This document shows positions 7,946-15,721 of a DNA stretch of 46,291 nt, one piece after another. Below the pieces are notes generated by a model that saw only the letters and a program-made list of their open reading frames with translations, was not told the origin of the DNA and ran no database searches. The stretch is from Parcubacteria group bacterium GW2011_GWA2_47_26 (GTDB lineage Bacteria; Patescibacteriota; Patescibacteriia; GWA2-47-26). Each line of letters begins with the position of its first letter. Within the stretch, counting starts at the first letter, position 1. The position numbers were made by a program, and so were the translations under genes. The stretch covers positions 1-46,291 of the forward strand of contig LCOG01000003.1 in NCBI GenBank assembly GCA_001001705.1, read 5' to 3'.

Positions 7946-9029
7946 ATTTTATAACTTCCGCCCTGCGTCTAAACACTGCCCATATACCCAACCCGACCAT
8001 CACTACCAACAACATTCCCAACGCAATCAATTTATATCTACTCTGCAAAAACAGCGTAGTAATTCCAAACAAAGCCGAGACTAACCATAATGAAAGCACA
8101 GCGCCGCGATGTGAAAAACCAGCATCCAGCAAACGAAAATGCAAATGCTTTCTATCCGGAAGCGTTGGCGATTTTCTTTCCCAAAACATGCGTCGCCCAA
8201 TTACCCACAACGTATCAAGTATGGGAATGCCTAATACCAAAAGCGCGGTCGCAATCTTGCCTCCGGAGACAATGGCCAGCGTGCCAAGCATAAACCCCGC
8301 CAAAGTACTCCCTCCTGTGCCTAAAAAAATTTTGGCCGGGTGCCAGTTCCATACCAAAAATCCCATAAACGCCCCTGCCGTAAGAATAGCCAGCATCCCA
8401 ACCTCGGGCTGAAAAAATTTCGTGGTTGTGGCAAGAAAAAAAATCATCATCGCTCCAATCGCAGTAATACCCGAGGCCAAACCATCGAGCCCGTCCAGCA
8501 ATTTGGTCGTGTACATAATAACCATAAGCCACACCAAGGTAAAAAAATCAGCCGGCAGAGTCAAGCGGTAGCCGATCCCCTGCCACCAAAATAAAACCCT
8601 TTCCCAAGATACTAATGATATAGTTCCGCCAAATGGATTGGTAATTTGACGAATCCCGATACCGCTCGCAACGACTATAAGCGCGGCGGCAATGGCAAAC
8701 AAAATTTGCCGCGACGGCTTTAAATCATATTTATCGTCAAGCCAGCCGCCCGCGATAAGCACTAGCCCACCCGCAAAAATCCCCCAAAGATTTTTAATTT
8801 TTATAGAGGTGTCCAGAATATAAGGGGTAGTGAGCGCCATATACCACAACACTAAAAAAAGTCCGGCAAAAATTGCAAGCCCCCCTAAAAGCGCGGTGGG
8901 ATTTTTATGAATCTTTCTGGCTTCCCCGGGCCAATCAACAATACGCCACTTTAAAGCCAGCGCCCGCACTACGCGAGTCAACAAAAACACCGCCAAAAAC
9001 GAAGCAGCTAACGCAAAAATATAACGCAT
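7944..9029 (-). CDS. WecA/TagO-type polyprenyl-phosphate sugar-1-phosphate transferase
   Basis: The protein has 361 residues and about ten hydrophobic helices. Family signatures: GGWLDDKYDLKP (the DD pair), KLLDGLDGLASG (the Mg/nucleotide-binding D-G-x-D-G-L loop), GIPILDTLWVI and the C-terminal RKHLHFRLLDAG (H-x-H motif typical of WecA/TagO rather than MraY). It would start a lipid-linked glycan by moving a sugar-1-phosphate from a UDP-sugar onto undecaprenyl phosphate at the inner face of the membrane, feeding wall polymer or surface polysaccharide synthesis. Sugar specificity is not readable. A promoter (9073-9101) precedes it, and the stop codon merges with repeat copy 2. Confidence 0.9.
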   Translation of the reverse strand: MRYIFALAASFLAVFLLTRVVRALALKWRIVDWPGEARKIHKNPTALLGGLAIFAGLFLVLWYMALTTPYILDTSIKIKNLWGIFAGGLVLIAGGWLDDKYDLKPSRQILFAIAAALIVVASGIGIRQITNPFGGTISLVSWERVLFWWQGIGYRLTLPADFFTLVWLMVIMYTTKLLDGLDGLASGITAIGAMMIFFLATTTKFFQPEVGMLAILTAGAFMGFLVWNWHPAKIFLGTGGSTLAGFMLGTLAIVSGGKIATALLVLGIPILDTLWVIGRRMFWERKSPTLPDRKHLHFRLLDAGFSHRGAVLSLWLVSALFGITTLFLQSRYKLIALGMLLVVMVGLGIWAVFRRRAEVIK

Positions 9030-9072
9030 TTTATCAGCCCCGTACGAAATGGAGTAATTTAAGAGTGTTCCT

Positions 9073-9101
9073 AATATACCACATCTCCTTATCTAAAACA
9101 A
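9073..9101 (-). promoter_or_regulatory. Promoter of the WecA-like gene
   Basis: On the minus strand TTGTTT (9101-9096) and TATATT (9078-9073) are 17 bp apart. The predicted leader is about 37 nt. Confidence 0.5.
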
Positions 9102-9155
9102 CAATTATCTTAGCGGCCTTTATCCTCAACGCCCTCCGCCCCACCCTGCATGGCT

Positions 9156-9201
9156 AACTCGTCTTGCATTTAGCGCGATCGCGCTAAATGCAAGACGAGT
9201 T
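9156..9201. repeat. 46-bp perfect palindrome, left border
   Basis: All 23 base pairs match around the centre at 9178/9179. It lies 26 bp past the stop of the PaaX/Cas2-like gene and about 125 bp upstream of the WecA-like start. Confidence 0.97.
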
Positions 9202-9227
9202 GGAAAGCATATTTCGACGCCATCCAT

Positions 9228-9815
9228 TTACATCCTATTCACTTCTGCAAACTTACGCAAAAGTCGCGGGCTGCATTTTTTACAATCCGCTTCAATCAGC
9301 TCATAGTATTTTTCAATCCCCAAATACTGAAATAAGTTTGAAAGATGTGGTTCCGGATTATATGGCGAAACCCACACCGAAAGCTGCCACATACGAAAGC
9401 CGTTGACGCGCATGAGCTTTCGTAAAAAATCGCGATACTTTTTTTGAATCTCCGGCACATCAAACAGAATCAGCCGCCACTTCCGATCCCATGCTCGTTT
9501 TCTTTGTGCTTGCATATGCAATGCAAATTGCAGCCGCAATATTTCGTACTTGGCTTTCGTAGTCAGACGAACCAATCGCTCCTCTCCCTCCTTCTTCGTT
9601 TCAATATAATGCCTGCTCTTAAGATAATCAATGTGTTTACGAAGCTGTGCTTGTTCTTTCTTTGCTCGCCGGCGCCCTTTCTCGATAAAATAAGTGGGCT
9701 CATACTTTAAACTCGGATATAGTGGCCGATAAGACGCCAGTGCATCATCAATATCCCTGTAGGCCGCGAGAAGCTCAAGAAGCGTAATCTGTACTTTGGT
9801 CAATTTCGAGCCCAT
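9228..9815 (-). CDS. PaaX-like protein with winged-helix-like N-terminus and Cas2-like C-terminal domain
   Basis: The protein has 195 residues. About 1-90 look like a winged-helix DNA-binding region (LTKVQITLLELLAAY ... LRKHIDYLKSRHYIETKKEGEERLVRLT). About 110-185 resemble the ferredoxin-like Cas2/PaaX C-terminal fold: WRLILFDVPE, with the first-strand Asp that is catalytic in Cas2, then YRDFLRKLMRVNGFRMWQLS and VWVSPYN, then a helix and LIEAD. PaaX proteins regulate phenylacetate genes, but no such pathway is here and there is no CRISPR array, cas1 or effector. Flanking palindromes make an element-encoded nuclease or repeat-binding protein equally plausible. A second homologue is at 35320-35883. 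Confidence 0.8.
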   Translation of the reverse strand: MGSKLTKVQITLLELLAAYRDIDDALASYRPLYPSLKYEPTYFIEKGRRRAKKEQAQLRKHIDYLKSRHYIETKKEGEERLVRLTTKAKYEILRLQFALHMQAQRKRAWDRKWRLILFDVPEIQKKYRDFLRKLMRVNGFRMWQLSVWVSPYNPEPHLSNLFQYLGIEKYYELIEADCKKCSPRLLRKFAEVNRM

Positions 9816-9863
9816 AGCTATTTACGCAAAAATTATTACCATCCTAACTTTTAAACGTTTCCA

Positions 9864-9909
9864 ACTCGTCCCGCGATTGGCGCGATCGAGTCAAGTGCAG
9901 GACGAGTTA
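9864..9909. repeat. 46-bp degenerate palindrome, right border
   Basis: Same length and outer arms as the palindrome at 9156-9201; 17 of 23 arm positions still pair. It lies about 50 bp upstream of the PaaX/Cas2-like start and could act as operator or as the second end of an element. Confidence 0.9.
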
Positions 9910-9966
9910 GTTATTTACCGTTTTTCTTCTTCTCTTCTCACCCAACCGCGCGAGTAGATCACCCAT

Positions 9967-10344
9967 TTAAAAATAACTAACCATCTTTGGCGATTCATTC
10001 TTAGTAATCTGCTCTTGATAATCAGGGTCGTAAATTTGAATGATTTTATACTTGCCGGAGGTAGTCTGATTACCACTACTTCCCTGTTTTATAGTTTGCT
10101 CCAATACCACTATTTTCCCCCAATACAACCATTTCCCATTTATATTATGCACTAAAAAACATCTTGTTGACGGCGGGTGATAAATCCTCGCGCCTGGTTT
10201 ATCGTGAAATTCAAATATCTTATCTTTGACATCATTCAATTTTATCGGATTCTTTTTGTGCCTGTTTAAATTCAACACTCTCACCGGAAACCCCTGTTCT
10301 TTAGTAATTTGGAGAGTATCATTAAATTCTATAAAACTTCCCAT
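9967..10344 (-). CDS. Hypothetical protein downstream of glyS
   Basis: The product has 125 residues with no signal peptide or membrane segment. It is rich in beta-prone stretches with aromatic residues (IFEFHDKPGARIYHPPSTRCF, NGKWLYWGKIVVLEQT, GKYKIIQIYDPDYQEQ). The ATG is only 3 nt after the glyS stop, so it is almost certainly translated from the same mRNA. I do not recognise the family; the compact beta pattern might suit a small nucleic-acid or ligand-binding fold, but nothing in the sequence fixes a function. Confidence 0.6.
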   Translation of the reverse strand: MGSFIEFNDTLQITKEQGFPVRVLNLNRHKKNPIKLNDVKDKIFEFHDKPGARIYHPPSTRCFLVHNINGKWLYWGKIVVLEQTIKQGSSGNQTTSGKYKIIQIYDPDYQEQITKNESPKMVSYF

Positions 10345-10347
10345 ATG

Positions 10348-11685
10348 TTAGAGACTAAACTTCTCTTGTAAATACTGCTTTAATTCTGCTACCACCACTC
10401 GCTCCTGCTTCATAGTATCTCTATCCCTCACCGTCACCTTTTTATCTTCCAAACTTTCAAAATCCACTGTCACGCAATATGGAGTGCCGATTTCGTCTTG
10501 GCGGCGATAGCGGCGGCCAATAGAGCCGGCCTCATCATATTGAATAATCCAGTTTTTGCGTAACATCTGCGCGACATCTTGAGCCAGCGCAATAAGCGCA
10601 TCTTTCTTTGAAAGCGGCAGTACGGCTACTTTAATCGGTGCAAGACGGCGGTCAAAACGCAACACTGTCTCAATTTCTTTTACTGATTTGGTAGTAGTTG
10701 TGCGTCCCCCCTCTACCTCCTCATACGCATCAATAATAAACGCCAGCGTCGCACGATCAGCACCGGCAGACGTTTCTATAATATAGGGAATAAATTTTTC
10801 CCCAGTCTTCTCATCCTGATAAGATAAATCTTGACCGCTAAATTGTGAATGTCGTGATAAATCCCAATCGCCGCGATTATGAATCCCTTCTATTTCATGC
10901 CAGCCAAAAGGAAACAGATACTCAATATCTTCTGCTGCTTTTGCATAATGGGCAAGTTCACTTTTTTCATGCGGTCGGAAACGAAGATGATCGGGATTTA
11001 TACCCAAATCCACATACCATTTCATACGCTCTTGTCTCCAATAAACGAACCACTTATCAGCCTCGCTGTGATGCACAAAAAATTGCATCTCCATCTGCTC
11101 AAATTCGCGCATACGATAGGTAAAATGACCGGGGGTAATCTCATTGCGAAAGGCTTTTCCTACTTGTGCAATCCCAAAGGGAATTCTCATACGCATTGTT
11201 TCCACCACCGAAGCGAAATTCACATAAATGCCTTGCGTTGTTTCACCGCGAAGATATGTTAATGTAGAGTCATCTTCCACCGGACCAAGATGCGTCTTGA
11301 CTAGCAAATTAAAGCGTTTTGTTTCCGTAAGCGCTCCGCCGCATTCCGGACATTTTGTTTTACCCTCCTCGGTAAGATGATCTGCACGCCATCGCTTATG
11401 GCATTTCTTGCATTCCTGCAACGGGTCAGTAAATCCCGCCGAAGTATGTCCCGAGGCATCCCACACCTTACGCTCCATCAAAATACTGGCGTCAACTTCA
11501 ACAATGTTATCGTGCATGTGCGTCATCGTATACCGCCACTGATCCCGTACGTTTTGCTTCAAATGCGAACCAACTGGACCATAATCATAAGTTCCAGCCA
11601 ATCCTCCATAGATCTCGGAGCCGGGGAATATAAACCCACGCCTCTTACAAAGCGACACTATCTTTTCCATTATATTCTCGTTCAT
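10348..11685 (-). CDS. glyS: Glycyl-tRNA synthetase, alpha2 (eukaryote-like) type
   Basis: The product has 445 residues. The N-terminus KIVSLCKRRGFIFPGSEIYGGL and YDYGPVG are hallmarks of the single-chain homodimeric GlyRS, unlike the alpha2beta2 GlyQ/GlyS enzyme. A four-Cys zinc-like insertion (CKKCHKRW ... CPECGG) lies at about residues 92-118. Motif 2 is in the FRNEITPG stretch, and motif 3 lies near SAGADRATLAF. The C-terminal anticodon-binding domain includes VTVDFESLEDKKVTVRDRD. The start overlaps the frr stop by 4 nt (ATGA type), indicating coupling in an frr-glyS-hypothetical operon. Confidence 0.95.
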   Translation of the reverse strand: MNENIMEKIVSLCKRRGFIFPGSEIYGGLAGTYDYGPVGSHLKQNVRDQWRYTMTHMHDNIVEVDASILMERKVWDASGHTSAGFTDPLQECKKCHKRWRADHLTEEGKTKCPECGGALTETKRFNLLVKTHLGPVEDDSTLTYLRGETTQGIYVNFASVVETMRMRIPFGIAQVGKAFRNEITPGHFTYRMREFEQMEMQFFVHHSEADKWFVYWRQERMKWYVDLGINPDHLRFRPHEKSELAHYAKAAEDIEYLFPFGWHEIEGIHNRGDWDLSRHSQFSGQDLSYQDEKTGEKFIPYIIETSAGADRATLAFIIDAYEEVEGGRTTTTKSVKEIETVLRFDRRLAPIKVAVLPLSKKDALIALAQDVAQMLRKNWIIQYDEAGSIGRRYRRQDEIGTPYCVTVDFESLEDKKVTVRDRDTMKQERVVVAELKQYLQEKFSL

Positions 11686-12233
11686 ACCGTCATTATTTCT
11701 TTCTCTTTACCCTCCCCTATTTTTTTAATTTGCTCATTATACTCCCCGACCCTTTTATCCAATTTTTCCAACTGCCTGAATTTCTCATCTTCGCCAATTT
11801 CTTTTTTCTTTTCGCTCTCCAAAACCATTTGCCGAAGCTTCTCGCGCAACGTGCGCACGCGATCGCGCACCTCTTCAGTCTTATTGCGCACAATCTTCAC
11901 TAACTCCTTCCGGCTCTCCTCGGTCAACGGCGGCAAAACTATACGCAAAAGCTGTCCTTCATTAACGGGATTTACGCCGACATTCGCTAGATGGATCGCT
12001 CGTTCGATCTCCTTAATAACGGACTTATCCCAAGGCTCAACCACTAAAGTTTTTGGGTCCAAAACAGAAATTGACGACAACGCTTTAAGCGGCTGTCTGC
12101 CGCCATAAACATCTACCTGAACGCCCTCAACCAAAGCCGGGGTAGCTCGCGTGCCTCGCAAAGCGCCTAATTCAGATCTTAAATAGCTGACTATTTTCTC
12201 AAAATCCGGTTTTGATGATTCCAGATTTAACAT
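11682..12233 (-). CDS. frr: Ribosome recycling factor
   Basis: The product has 183 residues, the normal length. It carries the ribosome-binding helix pattern (LRSELGALRGTRATPALVEGVQVDVYG), the domain II strand region (LSSISVLDPKTLVVEPWDKSVIKEIERA) and the closing helices (LTEESRKELVKIVRNKTEEVRDRVRTLREK). RRF with EF-G splits post-termination ribosomes. It is first in the frr-glyS operon. The gap upstream (12234-12288) holds simple repeats of TTCTAGA. Confidence 0.95.
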   Translation of the reverse strand: MLNLESSKPDFEKIVSYLRSELGALRGTRATPALVEGVQVDVYGGRQPLKALSSISVLDPKTLVVEPWDKSVIKEIERAIHLANVGVNPVNEGQLLRIVLPPLTEESRKELVKIVRNKTEEVRDRVRTLREKLRQMVLESEKKKEIGEDEKFRQLEKLDKRVGEYNEQIKKIGEGKEKEIMTV

Positions 12234-12261
12234 ACAAATATCAATGCTTAATTCTTAATCC

Positions 12262-12292
12262 TTAATTCTAGATTCTAGATTCTAGATTCTAC
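12262..12292. repeat. Short TTCTAGA tandem repeat
   Basis: Four near-perfect TTCTAGA units sit between frr and the BNR lipoprotein gene, overlapping the latter's stop codon. This looks like replication slippage. Confidence 0.7.
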
Positions 12293-13344
12293 TGCTTTAT
12301 CGTAGCTGCACCTAAGTAAATTATCTGGGGAGTATCAAAATCCACAAGCAATGCACTCGTCGCTCTAGTGCTAGGCAATTTTTTAGTTGACCAGTTCTTG
12401 CCTCCATCCGCTGTTTTGTAGAAAGTCGTAGCCGTCCCATAATAAATTTGCGCGGATGAGCGCGGGTTAACCGCTAGGGCAAATATTTCCACAGTGGATG
12501 GACTGATAATTGGCAAAAGTGCCCATGTTAAACCGCCGTCAGTTGAGCGCAAGAGTTTAGATCGCGATGCCAATAAAAATGCGTTGGCCGTGGCGCGATC
12601 CGCTATAAGATGCCGCGCGTCCTGCGCTCCCTCGTGCTTACGTAATCCTTCGGATATATCTTTGTAATTCGCGCCGTCATTTTCAGTTTTCCAAAGCCCG
12701 CGCCCAGAAATCGTCAACAGCCGCGTTGAGGAATTCCGCGGATCAGCAACTATGTCAAGAATCCGGCCCTGAAAATTGTATTCCAACGCCCAAGTCCTTC
12801 CTGCATCCCTCGTCCTCAAAAGAGTGCCCGTCGCTGTGCCCGCATAAAGAAACAACGGATTAAACGGATTAATAGTAAGCGCCGTGATAAAAGTCTGCGG
12901 GGACGGTTCGCGATAAATTTCAGCAAAGGTGCGATTGCAATCCGTGGACTTTAAAATGCGATTGCCAGTCGCCGCGTAAATCGTGCACTTATCCGCCGGA
13001 TCAATCGCAATAGCCGCGACAAAACCCGCAGTTATATCTTTTGGCTGACGCCACGAATCTCCGCCGTCAAATGAATAAAACATTCCATTTTCCTTGGTTC
13101 CCGTATAAATAGCCATGTGATCCTGCGGATCTATAGCAAAAGTATTGATGTTAACGCCGGAAAAATTCCGAATACCAGCGGCAGTAGGAATCGCCACTTT
13201 TTGCTGCCACTCCTCGCCGCTATTTTGCGATTTGAATACTCCGCCGTCTACACCTCGCCCTGCGCCGCGCTGAAAACTGATGCACCCCTGACCTAAAAGC
13301 GCCACCGCACTAAAGAAAATACCAATTTTATAGAATCGCGACAT
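12289..13344 (-). CDS. BNR/Asp-box (Ycf48-like) beta-propeller lipoprotein
   Basis: The product has 351 residues: an N-terminal lipoprotein signal peptide with lipobox ALLGQGC (Cys about residue 21), then a beta-propeller with repeated Asp-box motifs: SFDGGDSW, STDGGLTW, TADGGKNW and variants TRDAGRTW and TENDGANY. Repeating segments with IYAATGN, LYAGTATG and IYYGTAT mark the blades. Such propellers in the VPS10/sialidase/Ycf48 superfamily act as extracytoplasmic scaffolds. It is expected to sit on the outer face of the membrane. No catalytic residues can be assigned and no target can be inferred from the neighbours. Confidence 0.85.
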   Translation of the reverse strand: MSRFYKIGIFFSAVALLGQGCISFQRGAGRGVDGGVFKSQNSGEEWQQKVAIPTAAGIRNFSGVNINTFAIDPQDHMAIYTGTKENGMFYSFDGGDSWRQPKDITAGFVAAIAIDPADKCTIYAATGNRILKSTDCNRTFAEIYREPSPQTFITALTINPFNPLFLYAGTATGTLLRTRDAGRTWALEYNFQGRILDIVADPRNSSTRLLTISGRGLWKTENDGANYKDISEGLRKHEGAQDARHLIADRATANAFLLASRSKLLRSTDGGLTWALLPIISPSTVEIFALAVNPRSSAQIYYGTATTFYKTADGGKNWSTKKLPSTRATSALLVDFDTPQIIYLGAATIKQ

Positions 13345-13391
13345 AAGTTTTGAGATTAACTTTTAATATCTAATTACAATACCCCTCAACT

Positions 13392-13482
13392 GTCATTCTG
13401 AAGGAACAAAGCGACCGAAGAATCTCGCACGAATGTGCGTTCGCGCATACGTGCGGGATCCTTCGCTACGCTCAGGATGACA
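13392..13482. repeat. ERSEGS-type repeat between holB and the BNR lipoprotein gene
   Basis: Bounded by GTCATTCTGAAGG and CTCAGGATGACA, with the inner hairpin CGCACGAATGTGCG. It ends 2 bp before the holB stop codon. Confidence 0.85.
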
Positions 13483-13484
13483 CT

Positions 13485-14450
13485 TCACTCACCAACCAGC
13501 ATATACTCTATTGCAAGCCGCGGATCAACATTAGCCCTAATCAAATGTTTTGCCTCTTGCACACGTCGCAAACTGCGTACAATCTGAAACGGCGTCATCT
13601 TCCCTGCGCACTCTGCGATCTTGTCTCCCATAAATCGATGCACTGGCTCTATTTTATATAAACCTAGCATTGCATCGCGCAATACGGATTCAAAAATTTC
13701 CATCAAACTACGCGCTTGATCCCGGCGTTCGTTCATCTTTGATATAGAACCAAGATTCTCTGCCGCCCATATCAATTTTTCACCATCATCTCCAGACAAT
13801 ACTTGAAGCGCCGCCGCGGACCTTGACTCATATTCTTCATACTGCGCACGCTCTGCCAAACGTATAGCCAATCCTGGCCTCCCTGCCGCAAGACTGGCGA
13901 TTTCCATACTATGCGGATGCTTACCTAAGTGCTTTATGATCTCGCGAGAACCTACAAAGCCAAACCTAATTCTCTGGCACCGCGAAGTAATCGTAGGCAA
14001 AAGCTCGCCATGCGTCACTAAAAACAACACCACATGAATGCCCGGCTCTTCCAATGTTTTCAGTAGGGAATTAGCGGCTTCAGTCGTCAACAAAGCCGCC
14101 TCTTCTATCATACCAATTCGGAGCGATCCGAGCAACGGCCGCGTTGACAACACAGAAATCAATTCGCGCGCCTTTTCAACAGATATGTGGGGGTCTTCGC
14201 CAATATCAAGCAAATGAAAATCCGGATGCGCATTATGCTCAAAAGTAGTGCAAGCGCGGCAAAACCCGCAAGGAATACTTGTTGCGCCCTCGCATAAAAT
14301 AGTTTTGGACAAAATTTTTGCAAAGGTAAATTTGCCAACATGCTCCGGACCCTGAAATAAATAAGCATGGTGCAATTTTCCGCTCCCTAGAGCTTTGGAA
14401 AAACAACCCTTGATGTTCTCGTGCCCAATAATCGGCCAATCAAATCGCAT
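13485..14450 (-). CDS. holB: DNA polymerase III delta' subunit / gamma-tau-like clamp-loader ATPase
   Basis: The product has 321 residues. It opens with FDWPIIGHENI, then HAYLFQGPEHVGKFTFA, a P-loop with an altered spacing (GPEHVGK). The four-Cys zinc module follows (C-x8-C-G-F-C-R-A-C, about residues 52-66). DEAD-type Walker B is replaced by MIEEAALLTTEAANSLLKTLEEP, and the SRC motif is TITSRCQRI, as in clamp-loader subunits. It would be a subunit that opens and loads the sliding clamp. The ATG is directly abutted by the right end of a ~123-bp repeat (TAACGGG-ATG), so its upstream context is repeat-derived; a nearly identical junction precedes recR. Confidence 0.9.
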   Translation of the reverse strand: MRFDWPIIGHENIKGCFSKALGSGKLHHAYLFQGPEHVGKFTFAKILSKTILCEGATSIPCGFCRACTTFEHNAHPDFHLLDIGEDPHISVEKARELISVLSTRPLLGSLRIGMIEEAALLTTEAANSLLKTLEEPGIHVVLFLVTHGELLPTITSRCQRIRFGFVGSREIIKHLGKHPHSMEIASLAAGRPGLAIRLAERAQYEEYESRSAAALQVLSGDDGEKLIWAAENLGSISKMNERRDQARSLMEIFESVLRDAMLGLYKIEPVHRFMGDKIAECAGKMTPFQIVRSLRRVQEAKHLIRANVDPRLAIEYMLVGE

Positions 14451-14573
14451 CCCGTTAGAAGCAGGTCGCGGTCATCCCGTCCTGCTTATTATTATTTATA
14501 TTTGATAAATTGATCTTTCGCATAAATATCATGTCCAGCAACTATCGCGACCGCGGCTTCTAACGGGATGCAT
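14451..14573. repeat. ~120-bp inverted-repeat element abutting holB start, copy 1
   Basis: The ends CCCGTTAGAAGCAGGTCGCGG and, in the other orientation, CCCGTTAGAAGCCGCGGTCGCG flank an AT-rich middle. On the minus strand the order is gene end, element, then TAACGGG-ATG of holB. It overlaps the last ~27 codons of the GT4 gene. Copy 2 at 38789-38905 has the same orientation relative to its downstream gene recR; a half-size relative lies in the giant gene at 29128-29175. Confidence 0.85.
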
Positions 14574-15721
14574 AAACTCGTTATTGTGTTCCACGTCTCC
14601 CTCGCCGCCTTGTCCCAGCTAAATTCGCGAGCGCGTTCCTTGCCTTTACTAATCATTTCTTGTCGTAATTTTGTATTATGCAATACTTCCGCCATGCCTC
14701 GCGCAATATCCTCGCTGTTTTGAGAATCAACATAATAGGCTGCCTCGCCGCCAACCTCGTGTAGCGCCGGAATAGCTGAACATACGACCGGCACGCCCGC
14801 GGCCATGGCTTCCAAAACCGGCAAACCAAAACCTTCTCCAAATGACGGCAACATCAGCAGCGCCGCATTTTTAAGCAACTCAAAATATTGCTCCCGCGAA
14901 GTCCAGCCTAAGTGTAGCACATGATCTTGAAGTTTTAAAGTATTGATGGCGTGTAATATTTCATCTCCACCATAGCCAAGTTGGCCGGCAAGAATAAGCT
15001 TCAAATCGGATGTAACTCCTCCATTCGCCTGCAGCGAATCTCCCCCTCTTAAGGTAAGAGGGGGTTGGGGGGCGTTATCAATCAATCTCCTAAATGCCCG
15101 AATCAACCCAAGCACATTTTTCTTTTTCTCCAGGCGGCTGATGAATAAAATGAACCCAGAAAAAGGGGACAGACCCCTTTTTGAATCAAAAAGGGGTCTG
15201 TCCCCTTTTTCCACTCCATGCGGGATCACTGCAATTCTTTCTTCTTTAACTCCCACGTGTACTAAATCATCTCGCGTTGCTTTTGAGGGCACAATTATCT
15301 GCCTTGCGCCTTTTAACGCCATGTTCAAACTTCGTCGCTGTCGTTTTAGATCTGCGGCATCATAAAGATCCGGCTGCAACAAAAAAATCACATCGTGAAT
15401 AGTTACCACCGTATTTTTAGGATGAACAAATGGAATTGTATAAGCAGGGACGAAAAGAACGTCCGGCTTGTTAAACATCATCTCTAAAGACAACCGTCCC
15501 TGCGTCCAACCCCGTCCAATCCATTTAAGTACTTTCCACTCCCAATTCCCATTCTTCATTCTCCATTCTTCATTCTCCATTTGCGGCGTATACAATCTAA
15601 CTTTCCACCCCTCCGGCGTACATTTTTCCATGGCTCGTAATAAAAAATAAGAGTACCACTCTACTCCTGTTTTCTCTTTCTTTATCGCGCGTGAAGCATC
15701 AATTCCCAAAACCTTTGGCAT
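14492..15721 (-). CDS. GT4-family glycosyltransferase with repeat inserts
   Basis: The product has 409 residues. The N-terminal Rossmann half begins MPKVLGIDASRA. The C-terminal half has the GT-B signatures GFILFISRLEKKKN, LGWTSREQYFELLKNAALLMLPS and the E-x7-E motif FGEGFGLPVLEAMAAGVPVV that binds the nucleotide sugar. It would transfer a sugar from an activated donor at the cytoplasmic face. At least three repeats are in frame: a MENEEWRMKNGNWEW simple repeat (~15540-15585), a GDRPLFDSKRGLSPF palindrome (15160-15210) and a PQPPLTLRGGD hairpin (15040-15073); the C-terminal tail is also repeat-encoded. It overlaps the end of pgk by 23 bp, so it is co-transcribed. Confidence 0.88.
   Translation of the reverse strand: MPKVLGIDASRAIKKEKTGVEWYSYFLLRAMEKCTPEGWKVRLYTPQMENEEWRMKNGNWEWKVLKWIGRGWTQGRLSLEMMFNKPDVLFVPAYTIPFVHPKNTVVTIHDVIFLLQPDLYDAADLKRQRRSLNMALKGARQIIVPSKATRDDLVHVGVKEERIAVIPHGVEKGDRPLFDSKRGLSPFSGFILFISRLEKKKNVLGLIRAFRRLIDNAPQPPLTLRGGDSLQANGGVTSDLKLILAGQLGYGGDEILHAINTLKLQDHVLHLGWTSREQYFELLKNAALLMLPSFGEGFGLPVLEAMAAGVPVVCSAIPALHEVGGEAAYYVDSQNSEDIARGMAEVLHNTKLRQEMISKGKERAREFSWDKAARETWNTITSLCIPLEAAVAIVAGHDIYAKDQFIKYK
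15040..15073. repeat. PPLTLRGG-type hairpin inside the GT4 gene
   Basis: The arms CCCCCTCTT and AAGAGGGGG frame a short loop. Read on the minus strand it encodes PQPPLTLRGGD between conserved GT-B segments. Confidence 0.75.
15160..15210. repeat. 51-bp palindrome inside the GT4 gene
   Basis: AAAAAGGGGACAGACCCC and its reverse complement surround a 5-bp loop. The 51-bp length equals 17 codons, preserving the frame. A related shorter hairpin is at 19537-19566. Confidence 0.92.
15538..15588. repeat. CCATTCTTCATT simple repeat in the GT4 gene
   Basis: Imperfect repeats of CATTCTTCATTCTC encode the low-complexity MENEEWRMKNGNWEW stretch at about residues 48-62 of the glycosyltransferase. Confidence 0.7.

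Larger units (their letters stand above)
9156..9909 (-). mobile_element. Candidate element: PaaX/Cas2-like gene between two 46-bp palindromes
   Basis: The gene at 9228-9815 lies between a perfect 46-bp palindrome (9156-9201, 23-bp arms, centre GCGCGATCGCGC) and a degenerate 46-bp copy of the same palindrome (9864-9909, matching outer arms AACTCGTC/GACGAGTT and centre GCGCGATCGA). The two copies give the unit clean ends and a length of 754 bp. A second, sequence-divergent unit of identical design is at 35292-35995, and the palindrome arms of the two units share AAYTCGT-N-YYGC. No terminal target duplication is obvious. Calling it mobile is an inference from architecture. Confidence 0.55.

Noticed and set aside
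9228-9815. Calling the PaaX/Cas2-like genes CRISPR adaptation proteins
   Set aside because: No cas1, effector or array in the window, and the N-terminal winged-helix-like part fits PaaX-type proteins rather than stand-alone Cas2.
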